A DNA stretch of 64,000 bases. It comes from Terrisporobacter mayombei (GTDB lineage: Bacteria; Bacillota; Clostridia; Peptostreptococcales; Peptostreptococcaceae). Under the pieces are notes generated by a model. That model was not told the origin of the DNA. It searched no databases and worked only from the letters and a program-made list of their open reading frames with translations. The translations under genes were made by a program, and so were the position numbers. Positions 57,941 to 64,000 of the stretch are shown here, one piece after another. Each line of letters starts with the position of its first letter. Positions within the stretch are counted from its first letter, which is position 1. Where the stretch lies: assembly GCF_020748465.1 (NCBI RefSeq), contig NZ_JAHZMP010000009.1, positions 1-64,000 of the forward strand, in the 5' to 3' direction.

Positions 57941-57962
57941 CTTTTACTAAAAACTAAAATAA

Positions 57963-58886
57963 TTAATTATTTATATCTACTCCTAGAAGCTTCATAATTA
58001 AAGCCATTCTTACATACATACCATAAGTAGCTTGATTAAAATAAACTGCTCTTTCATCATCATCCACATCTGTAGATATTTCATTTATTCTTGGTAGAGG
58101 ATGTAGCACAAACATATCTTCTTTTGCATGTTCCATCTTTTCTTTATCAAGTATATAAGTATCCTTTAATCTTTCGTATTCATCACTATCAACAAATCTT
58201 TCTCTTTGAATTCTAGTCATATAAAGTAAATCTAGATTTTTTAAAGATTCTTCTAAATGTGATGTTTCGCAATATGAATTACTTTGGATTTTTTCTTTTA
58301 TATATTCTGGCATTTTTAGTTCATCTGGCGATATAAAAACAAATTTATTACCTTCATATCTAGTCATTGCTTTTACTAATGAGTGAACTGTTCTTCCATA
58401 TTTTAAATCACCACATAGTCCTATTGTGTGATTACTTAAAGTTCCTTTTAGGGATTTTATTGTGAGCAAATCAGTAAGGGTTTGAGTTGGGTGTTGATTT
58501 CCACCGTCTCCTGCGTTAATGAATGGTACACTCGTGTATTTAATAGCTTCTTCTGCCGCTCCTGCAACAGGATGTCTCATAACTATAAGGTCCACATATC
58601 CAGATACAACTCTCATTGTATCTCCCAATGATTCTCCTTTAGATACTGATGAAGAATTTGGTTCAGAGAAACCTATTATCTCCCCACCTAAACGTTTCAT
58701 AGCAGCTTCAAAGCTTAATCTTGTTCTTGTTGATGGCTCATAAAATAAAGTAGCCATTAATTTTCCTTCACATACACGAGAATAGGCTGATGGATTTTTC
58801 ATAATATCCTCAGCTAAGTTTAATATTTCATCTATTTCTTTAATAGAAAAGTCTCCTGGTTGGATTAAATTCCTTGATTTTAACAT
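57963..58886 (-). CDS. pyrB: Aspartate carbamoyltransferase, catalytic chain
   Basis: First committed step of pyrimidine synthesis: carbamoyl phosphate plus aspartate. 307 residues. The signature [20 protein letters not shown] (about 48-67) gives carbamoyl-phosphate binding. [12 protein letters not shown] (near 132) and [10 protein letters not shown] (near 263) follow. No pyrI regulatory chain is adjacent, so the enzyme may lack the PyrI type of allostery. GGAGG lies seven bases before the ATG, and a PyrR-binding loop ends only three bases before it. It is the first gene of the operon. Confidence 0.97.
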   Translation of the reverse strand: MLKSRNLIQPGDFSIKEIDEILNLAEDIMKNPSAYSRVCEGKLMATLFYEPSTRTRLSFEAAMKRLGGEIIGFSEPNSSSVSKGESLGDTMRVVSGYVDLIVMRHPVAGAAEEAIKYTSVPFINAGDGGNQHPTQTLTDLLTIKSLKGTLSNHTIGLCGDLKYGRTVHSLVKAMTRYEGNKFVFISPDELKMPEYIKEKIQSNSYCETSHLEESLKNLDLLYMTRIQRERFVDSDEYERLKDTYILDKEKMEHAKEDMFVLHPLPRINEISTDVDDDERAVYFNQATYGMYVRMALIMKLLGVDINN

Positions 58887-58899
58887 ATTTTCCTCCTTT

Positions 58900-58919
58900 T
58901 TTAGCCTCTCTGGACTAAA
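58900..58919 (-). promoter_or_regulatory. PyrR-binding RNA loop over the pyrB ribosome-binding site
   Basis: On the minus strand TTTAGTC-CAGAGA-GGCTAAA contains the conserved PyrR target AGTCCAGAGAGGCT and forms a 7-bp stem with one G-T wobble and a 6-base loop. The pyrB Shine-Dalgarno starts about three bases downstream. No terminator hairpin lies between the loop and pyrB, so control of translation rather than attenuation is predicted. Confidence 0.88.
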
Positions 58920-58944
58920 TTTAAAAGTATTTCATATCTCTAGT

Positions 58945-58973
58945 AGATTATCACTTTTACATTTTCATGTCAA
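58945..58973 (-). promoter_or_regulatory. Promoter of pyrBKDE
   Basis: On the minus strand TTGACA (58973-58968) and TAATCT (58950-58945) are 17 bases apart. The predicted transcript would start about 20 bases upstream of the PyrR loop. Confidence 0.75.
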
Positions 58974-58984
58974 TATTTTTAGCA

Positions 58985-59022
58985 ATTAAAAAACAGAAGA
59001 TATTTCTATCTTCTGTTTTTCT
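58985..59022 (-). terminator. Terminator of the glutamate dehydrogenase gene
   Basis: AACAGAAGATA pairs with TATCTTCTGTT around TTTC (about 58992-59017), with six T following on the minus strand. Confidence 0.85.
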
Positions 59023-59070
59023 CTTTATATTAAACTTTATACTTTTCCTAAGAAAACGTTTGTGATATTT

Positions 59071-60414
59071 TTATACTAAACCTTGAGCCATCATAGCATC
59101 AGCTACTTTTAGGAATCCAGCTACATTTGCACCAGCAACTAAGTTATATCCGAATCCATAAGTTTGAGAAGCATTAGCACAAGCATCATGTATTCCAACC
59201 ATTATGTTTTCTAATTGAGCATATACTTGTTCTGGAGTAAATACAGTTTTACCAGAGTTTTGACCCATTTCTATACAAGAACAAGCAACTCCACCAGCAT
59301 TAGCAGCTTTAGAAGGTCCTACTATAATTCCATTGTCTTGTAAGTATTTTATTGCTTCGTTAGTTGAAGACATGTTTGATCCTTCACATACGAATTTGCA
59401 TCCATGAGCAACTATAGTTTTAGCATCATCTATTAATATTTCATTTTGAGTAGCACATGGTATATATAAATCAGCTTTTACTTCCCATGGTTTTTTACCA
59501 GCTACGAAAGTAGATCCTGGGAATTTATCAGCATATGGAGCACATACATTTTTACCTGAATTTCTTAATTCAAGCATATATGCAACTTTTTCTCCACTTA
59601 TTCCATTTGGATCATGTATATATCCGTCTGGTCCAGATATTGTAACTAATTTAGCTCCTAATTCATTTAATTTTTGAGCAGTACCCCAAGCAACGTTACC
59701 AAATCCTGATATAGCAACTTCTTTACCTGCTAATTTTTCTCCGTTTGCTTCTAACATTGCATTTGCAAAGAATACTATTCCGTATCCAGTAGCTTCAGTT
59801 CTTCCTTGTAATCCACCGTAAGAAAGTCCTTTACCAGTTAAAACACCTTCAAACCTATTTACTAATCTTTTATATTGTCCAAACATATATCCTACTTCTC
59901 TAGCACCAACACCTAAATCCCCTGCCGGTACATCTGTTTCTGGTCCTATATGTCTATATAATTCAGTCATGTATGCTTGACAGAATCTCATTATTTCTGC
60001 ATCAGATTTTCCATTTGGATCGAAGTCAGCTCCACCTTTACCTCCACCTATTGGAAGACCAGTTAAACTGTTTTTGAATATTTGCTCGAATCCTAAGAAT
60101 TTTATTATTCCTGGGTAAACGTTTGGCGCAAATCTTAAACCACCTTTGTATGGTCCTATTGCACTATTGAATTGGTATCTGTATCCCTTATTTACTTGTA
60201 CATTACCATTATCATCTGTCCAAACAACTCTAAATGTTATTCCTCTTTCTGGTTCTGTTAATCTTTCTAATATAGCAGCTTTTTCATACTCTGGATGTTT
60301 TTCCATTACTGGTGCTAATGAAGATAAAACTTCTTCAACTGTTTGGTGAAATTCTACTTCACCTGGATTATTTTTCTTACAAAGTTCGATACACTCTTGT
60401 ACGTAATTAGACAT
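59071..60414 (-). CDS. gdhA: Glutamate dehydrogenase, hexameric, Clostridium-symbiosum-like
   Basis: Interconverts glutamate with 2-oxoglutarate and ammonia. 447 residues. Substrate-binding motifs: GGLRFAPNVYPGIIKFLGFE (about 91-110), the catalytic region LPIGGGKGGADFDPNGKSD (near 120), PAGDLGVGAREVGYM (near 163), and the Rossmann loop AISGFGNVAWGTAQKL (near 235). Length and start (QTVEEVLSSLAPV) match the C. symbiosum/E. coli GdhA class, not the 421-residue C. difficile GluD class as I remember it. The surface in such enzymes is NAD- or NADP-specific; the symbiosum enzyme uses NAD. AAGGGGG precedes the ATG. It is monocistronic with its own promoter. Confidence 0.95.
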   Translation of the reverse strand: MSNYVQECIELCKKNNPGEVEFHQTVEEVLSSLAPVMEKHPEYEKAAILERLTEPERGITFRVVWTDDNGNVQVNKGYRYQFNSAIGPYKGGLRFAPNVYPGIIKFLGFEQIFKNSLTGLPIGGGKGGADFDPNGKSDAEIMRFCQAYMTELYRHIGPETDVPAGDLGVGAREVGYMFGQYKRLVNRFEGVLTGKGLSYGGLQGRTEATGYGIVFFANAMLEANGEKLAGKEVAISGFGNVAWGTAQKLNELGAKLVTISGPDGYIHDPNGISGEKVAYMLELRNSGKNVCAPYADKFPGSTFVAGKKPWEVKADLYIPCATQNEILIDDAKTIVAHGCKFVCEGSNMSSTNEAIKYLQDNGIIVGPSKAANAGGVACSCIEMGQNSGKTVFTPEQVYAQLENIMVGIHDACANASQTYGFGYNLVAGANVAGFLKVADAMMAQGLV

Positions 60415-60509
60415 TTTATAAAGCCCCCTTAATTAATAAGTAAATTTATTTATCATTCATGTTTGTTATTTAATTGGTAAGATTTTATACTTTCCTTACT
60501 CTCAATTGA

Positions 60510-60539
60510 ATTGTAGCATAGTAAAATCCCTATGCGCAA
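60510..60539 (-). promoter_or_regulatory. Promoter of the glutamate dehydrogenase gene
   Basis: On the minus strand TTGCGC (60539-60534) and TACAAT (60515-60510) are 18 bases apart, giving a leader of about 90 bases. Confidence 0.65.
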
Positions 60540-61260
60540 TTGAATTTTTGTTTAATTTATAATTTAATTTTTGTTTAATTGATGTTATATTTAACACTAT
60601 TGTTTTTACTATTTTAAAGTTAAAAACTATAACTACTATTATTTTAAATATATTTATTTGTTAGATTTTTAATAAGAAGATTGTTAATTCTTACTCATTC
60701 ATATGAAAATTTTAATATTGTAAAACGGCTTTATTTATGAGATATTCATAGTTTTAGGAAAACCTTATCCATATAATTTTTGCATTTCACTTTAAATACC
60801 ATACCTTTCCTTAATTTTCACTAAAATAATTAAACTTACTTATCATATTCAAACTAATTATTACTTAGTTAAATTTTATTCAATATTCATATATTTAACC
60901 CGCAGGTTATTTTTCAATATTCAGACTATTTAAATTATATAATATAATAAAATTCATAATGTACATTTTTTATTTTTTGTCGAATATGTGTATAAACTAT
61001 ATACGTTTTTTATATTAATTATATTATTTACCCATAATTCGCTACAAATTACCTTTCATTTTATATTTTTACAGGACAAAAAATTTTAAAAAATTTTTAA
61101 TTAAATTATAAAATAGTAAGTTTTAATTACAATTTAATTTAATTTTTATATAATATATGGTTTTTTAATGAGCTTTTCTTAAGATTTCCGACTTATTTAT
61201 TATCCATTTAGCTCACTTATATAAACTCTTAAAAGCCCATTTTACAAGCCCAAGTTTCTG
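60540..61260. other. Gene-free AT-rich region
   Basis: About 720 bases with no credible ORF, no tRNA-like fold and no strong hairpin. A short AACC-CGCA-GGTT stem followed by ATTTTT is at about 60898-60914. The region is extremely AT-rich. It lies between two divergent, strongly expressed-looking metabolic genes; a small RNA cannot be excluded. Confidence 0.4.
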
Positions 61261-61289
61261 TTGTTATATTTGGTAAATTTTGCTATAAT
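61261..61289 (+). promoter_or_regulatory. Promoter of the first ferredoxin gene
   Basis: TTGTTA (61261-61266) and TATAAT (61284-61289) are 17 bases apart, about 35 bases upstream of the ATG. Confidence 0.75.
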
Positions 61290-61325
61290 GAACTTAATTA
61301 TATAAGACAAAGGAGGGGTACTAAA

Positions 61326-61496
61326 ATGGCTTATAAAATAACTGACGATTGTATAGCTTGTGGATCTTGTACTGATGAGTGTCCAAGCGATGCTATAATA
61401 TCTGGGGACGATAAATACGAAATAAATGCAGACGAATGTTTAGATTGTGGTTCTTGTGCTGATGCATGTCCAAACGATGCTATAGTATCTGAATAA
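61326..61496 (+). CDS. 2x[4Fe-4S] ferredoxin
   Basis: 56-residue clostridial-type electron carrier. Two clusters are bound by CIACGSCTDECP (from residue 9) and CLDCGSCADACP (from residue 37). The two halves are clearly repeated (each ends in NDAI or SDAI). AAGGAGGGG lies before the ATG with eight bases spacing. It is a single gene with its own promoter and terminator. A paralogue follows 137 bases later. It serves pyruvate oxidation, hydrogenase or similar low-potential partners; which one is not shown. Confidence 0.95.
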   Translation: MAYKITDDCIACGSCTDECPSDAIISGDDKYEINADECLDCGSCADACPNDAIVSE

Positions 61497-61506
61497 CATC
61501 TACATA

Positions 61507-61551
61507 AAAACTATTCAAGATAATAAATTATCTTGAATAGTTTTTTTTATA
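61507..61551 (+). terminator. Terminator of the first ferredoxin gene
   Basis: AACTATTCAAGATAA (61509-61523) pairs perfectly with TTATCTTGAATAGTT, then eight T. Confidence 0.92.
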
Positions 61552-61562
61552 TAGTTTTCTCA

Positions 61563-61592
61563 TTGTACTTTTTTATCAAATTTTGTTATAAT
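61563..61592 (+). promoter_or_regulatory. Promoter of the second ferredoxin gene
   Basis: TTGTAC (61563-61568) and TATAAT (61587-61592) are 18 bases apart. Confidence 0.6.
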
Positions 61593-61633
61593 AATATTGC
61601 ATTATAATTATACATAACAAGGAGGACCTATAA

Positions 61634-61804
61634 ATGGCTTACAAAATAGGTGATGCTTGCATAAGCTGTGGCGCTTGTGCAGATGAATGTCCAGTAGAAT
61701 GCATATCAGCTGGAGATGATATATACGTAATAAATCCAGATGAGTGTATCGAGTGCGGTGCATGCAATAGTGTTTGTCCAGTGGAAGCTCCACAACAAGA
61801 CTAA
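61634..61804 (+). CDS. 2x[4Fe-4S] ferredoxin, second paralogue
   Basis: 56 residues with cluster motifs CISCGACADECP (from residue 9) and CIECGACNSVCP (from residue 37). One extra Cys occurs in PVECIS (C23), and the end is APQQD. It starts MAYKI like its neighbour, so the two are tandem duplicates that have diverged. AAGGAGG lies eight bases before the ATG. It has its own promoter and a bidirectional terminator shared with rex. Different partners or redox potentials are likely for the two copies; this is inference. Confidence 0.95.
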   Translation: MAYKIGDACISCGACADECPVECISAGDDIYVINPDECIECGACNSVCPVEAPQQD

Positions 61805-61853
61805 TTAAAAAAGCTATTCAAATTATATAATATAATTTGAATAGCTTTTTTTA
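61805..61853. terminator. Bidirectional terminator between ferredoxin and rex
   Basis: AAAGCTATTCAAATTATA pairs with its complement TATAATTTGAATAGCTTT around a short loop (about 61810-61850), with A- and T-runs on both sides. Confidence 0.9.
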
Positions 61854-61867
61854 ATTTATTATCATCC

Positions 61868-62500
61868 TTATAAAAGATCCTCTTTCATTAAATATGATAA
61901 TGTAAATAAACTTTCAGTTAAGTTAACGTTTTCTACTATTACATCCTTAGAAACATTTAAATCAAGTGGGGCAAAATTCCAAATACCTTTTACTCCTGCA
62001 TTAACTAGTCTATCTGCTAACTGCTGAGCTCCGTTCTTTGGCACACACAGAATTCCGATATCTATATTGTTTTCTTTTATATATTCTTCTATAAAATCCG
62101 AATCTAATATTTCAAATTCTCTTATTTTTAATCCTATTACTTTAGGATTAGCATCAAATAGTGCCTTTATCTCGAATCCAGCATTTCTAAATCCTGCATA
62201 GTTTGCTATTGCTTGACCTAAATTTCCCGCACCTATAAGTACAGCGCTATATGACTTATCTAAACCTAAAATCTTTCCTATTTCAGTGTGTAAGTCTTCA
62301 ATGTTGTACCCATATCCTTGTTGGCCAAATCCTCCAAAGTTGTTCAAATCTTGTCTAATTTGCGAAGCAGTGAATCCAATTATATCACTTAACTCTTTAG
62401 AAGAGATTCTTTGTATATCCTTTCTTAACAAATCACCCAAATATCTATAATATTTAGGCAGTCTTCTTATAACGGCCATTGAAATATTTTTATTAGCCAT
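61868..62500 (-). CDS. rex: Redox-sensing transcriptional repressor Rex
   Basis: 210-residue repressor that senses the NADH/NAD ratio and controls fermentation genes. The N-terminal winged helix has RRLPKYYRYLGDLL (about 12-25) and SKELSDIIGFTASQIRQDLN (about 35-54). The C-terminal Rossmann domain carries GAGNLGQAIANYAGF (near 91). Length and motifs are standard. GGGGGTG lies upstream of the ATG. It is divergent from the ABC-F gene. I searched the window's promoters for the usual TTGTTAANNNNTTAACAA-type site and saw no convincing copy, including near the ferredoxins and gdhA. Confidence 0.96.
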   Translation of the reverse strand: MANKNISMAVIRRLPKYYRYLGDLLRKDIQRISSKELSDIIGFTASQIRQDLNNFGGFGQQGYGYNIEDLHTEIGKILGLDKSYSAVLIGAGNLGQAIANYAGFRNAGFEIKALFDANPKVIGLKIREFEILDSDFIEEYIKENNIDIGILCVPKNGAQQLADRLVNAGVKGIWNFAPLDLNVSKDVIVENVNLTESLFTLSYLMKEDLL

Positions 62501-62559
62501 TAGTTCACCCCCAGTATAATTGTTTTGTTATTATTATTTTTGTGAATAGTATAACACTC

Positions 62560-62588
62560 TTGATTATATTATACCAAAACATTATAAT
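62560..62588 (+). promoter_or_regulatory. Promoter of the ABC-F gene
   Basis: TTGATT (62560-62565) and TATAAT (62583-62588) are 17 bases apart, 28 bases upstream of the ATG. A minus-strand pair, TTGGTA and TATACT, 18 bases apart in the same interval, could serve rex. Confidence 0.65.
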
Positions 62589-62616
62589 TTTAGATAGTTC
62601 AAGGAGGTATAAATTT

Positions 62617-64000
62617 ATGATTGTTTTATCGTGTAACAATTTGTATAAAAGTTTCGGAATAGATTCCATTTTAGAAAATATATGCTTTACAGTAAATGAA
62701 GGAGATAAAATTGGTATTATCGGTATAAACGGTACTGGTAAAACTACATTAATGAAAATAATATCTGGGGAATATGGATACGATGATGGAGATATATATA
62801 CTTCTAAGGATTGTGAAATAGGATATTTACAACAAAATACTAATTTCCTTTCTAATAACACTATATTAGAAGAAGTTTTAGAGGTTTTCAAACCATTAAT
62901 AGATATGGAAAATTATTTAAGGGAGTTGGAGCATAAAATTGCTGAAGAGGGTAGCAAAAGTAACTCTCCTATTTTAGAAAAACTTATGAATGATTATTCT
63001 CATGCTTTAGAAGATTTTGCTTCTAAAAATGGTTATGGATATAAGTCTGAAGCAAAAGGTGTTCTTAAAGGGCTAGGTTTTAAAGATGAAGATATGGACA
63101 AACCTATAAATATTTTGTCTGGTGGAGAAAAAACTAGAGTCCTTTTAGGAAAATTACTTCTTAAAAAACCTACTCTATTATTACTAGATGAACCTACAAA
63201 CCACTTAGACTCTGAAGCAATAGAATGGCTAGAGTTCTTCCTTAAGCAATATAAAGGAACGGTTATGCTAATATCTCATGATAGATATTTCTTAGACCAG
63301 GTTGTTGATAGAGTGTTTGAAATTCATAACAAAAAATTAAAAACTTATAATGGTAATTACTCTAAATTTATAGAGTTATATAAAGTTGAAAAAGAACTTG
63401 AATTAAAGAAATATGAAGATCAACAAAAAGATTTAAAGAAACAAGAAGAGTCTATTGATAGATTAAAAGCCTATGGAAGAGAAAAGCATTTAAAAAGAGC
63501 ACGCAGTAAAGAGAAAGCTTTAGATAAAATAGATGTTTTACATAAACCTGAAGCATATAGAAAAAAAGCTAAAATTCAATTTAATCCTTCTATATCAAGT
63601 GGAAATGATGTTCTTCATGTTGATGATTTATCCATGAGTTATGATGAAAGAGTTTTATTTAAAGGTGTAAATTTCGATATATATAGAGGAGAAAAAGTTG
63701 CGCTTATAGGTCCTAACGGTATTGGTAAATCCACATTATTTAAAATAATAATGAAAGAACTTACTCCTATTTGTGGTGATTTCAAACTTGGAACTAATGT
63801 TAATGTTTCTTACTTCCATCAGGAACAAAAAACTTTAAACTTAGATAATACTATTATTGATGAAATCTGGGATAGTAATGAGAAGCTAACTCAAACAGAA
63901 ATAAGAAATATGTTGGGCTCTCTATTATTTGAAGATGAAGAAGTGTTCAAAAAAATCTCTACCTTAAGCGGTGGTGAAAGAGCCAGAATAGCTATTCTTA
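62617..64000 (+). CDS. ABC-F family ATPase, cut by the right edge
   Basis: Soluble, ribosome-associated class of ABC proteins with two ATPase domains and no membrane part. The ATG has AAGGAGG eight bases upstream. First domain: Walker A GINGTGKTT, signature LSGGEKTRV near 168, Walker B LLLLDEPTNHLD near 190 and SHDRYFLD. A charged linker (about 250-330) follows. The second domain begins LHVDDLSMSYDE with Walker A GPNGIGKST and reaches the second signature LSGGERARIAIL at the window end. About 461 codons are present; the C terminus is missing. The product resembles YdiF-type housekeeping members, but antibiotic-protection members cannot be excluded. Confidence 0.93.
   Translation, partial: MIVLSCNNLYKSFGIDSILENICFTVNEGDKIGIIGINGTGKTTLMKIISGEYGYDDGDIYTSKDCEIGYLQQNTNFLSNNTILEEVLEVFKPLIDMENYLRELEHKIAEEGSKSNSPILEKLMNDYSHALEDFASKNGYGYKSEAKGVLKGLGFKDEDMDKPINILSGGEKTRVLLGKLLLKKPTLLLLDEPTNHLDSEAIEWLEFFLKQYKGTVMLISHDRYFLDQVVDRVFEIHNKKLKTYNGNYSKFIELYKVEKELELKKYEDQQKDLKKQEESIDRLKAYGREKHLKRARSKEKALDKIDVLHKPEAYRKKAKIQFNPSISSGNDVLHVDDLSMSYDERVLFKGVNFDIYRGEKVALIGPNGIGKSTLFKIIMKELTPICGDFKLGTNVNVSYFHQEQKTLNLDNTIIDEIWDSNEKLTQTEIRNMLGSLLFEDEEVFKKISTLSGGERARIAIL

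Noticed and set aside
61261..61330. Rex operator at the ferredoxin promoter
   Set aside because: TTGTTA is present as the -35 box, but the second half TTAACAA is missing.
62505..62891. Minus-strand reading frame of 128 codons
   Set aside because: It lies opposite the start of the ABC-F gene, which has a ribosome-binding site and Walker motifs; it is a shadow.

Overview
This 64-kb window is AT-rich chromosomal DNA from a low-GC Gram-positive anaerobe, most likely a member of the Peptostreptococcaceae (Clostridioides, Paraclostridium, Paeniclostridium or Romboutsia relatives). The reasons are strong AGGAGG ribosome-binding sites with frequent TTG and GTG starts, HrcA/CIRCE heat-shock control, a fused one-chain PurL, a Clostridium-symbiosum-type glutamate dehydrogenase, Rex, small clostridial 2x[4Fe-4S] ferredoxins, and the run gdh-pyrBKDE-ogg-cls-groESL-ggt-guaBA, which I recall as conserved around this group. 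The species assignment is inference.

Layout. The left edge (1-250) holds tandem promoters and the leader of an rRNA operon transcribed leftwards out of the window. At 0.5-3.6 kb lies an ArsR-regulated Zn/Cd P-type ATPase operon with a 40-bp palindromic operator. Between 3.7 and 11.3 kb are mostly unassigned genes (a Met-rich repeat protein, a 42-residue hydrophobic peptide, a HAD phosphatase, a DUF5685/Cys-rich trio) and a disrupted cstA. At 11.4-15.8 kb a large RND exporter is followed by its TetR-type regulator. At 15.9-18.5 kb htpG and hsp20 are each preceded by a CIRCE element that overlaps the -35 box. From 18.8 to 27.7 kb the region looks accessory: a frameshifted lipoprotein with an XRE/DUF2975-type pair, an ECF sigma-membrane protein-ABC transporter operon, and three unassigned acidic proteins. 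The last two groups are bracketed by direct 61-bp copies of the purL 3' end and its terminator.

From 27.8 to 38.6 kb runs the complete purECFMNHDL operon (minus strand). It is followed on the map by a purine permease, cutC, a BMP-family lipoprotein, guaA and guaB, with a guanine riboswitch and terminator before guaB, so this is a purine synthesis and salvage neighbourhood. Next come larB, a lipoprotein gamma-glutamyltransferase, groESL with CIRCE, a polysaccharide-type ABC exporter, cardiolipin synthase and 8-oxoguanine glycosylase. The pyrBKDE operon (55.6-58.9 kb) has a PyrR-binding loop placed against the pyrB ribosome-binding site and an unexplained GC-rich insert between pyrB and pyrK. 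Glutamate dehydrogenase, a 0.9-kb gap without genes, two paralogous ferredoxins, rex and the start of an ABC-F ATPase (cut by the right edge) complete the window.

Nearly all genes from 15.9 to 60.4 kb are on the minus strand, co-directional with the rRNA operon at the left edge. The most unusual observations are the purL-terminator duplication flanking a 6.6-kb accessory block, the twin operators in front of the XRE/DUF2975 cassette, the Cys-cluster protein, the intercistronic GC-rich element in the pyr operon, and three broken genes (cstA, the lipoprotein, and a small gene at 38.9 kb).
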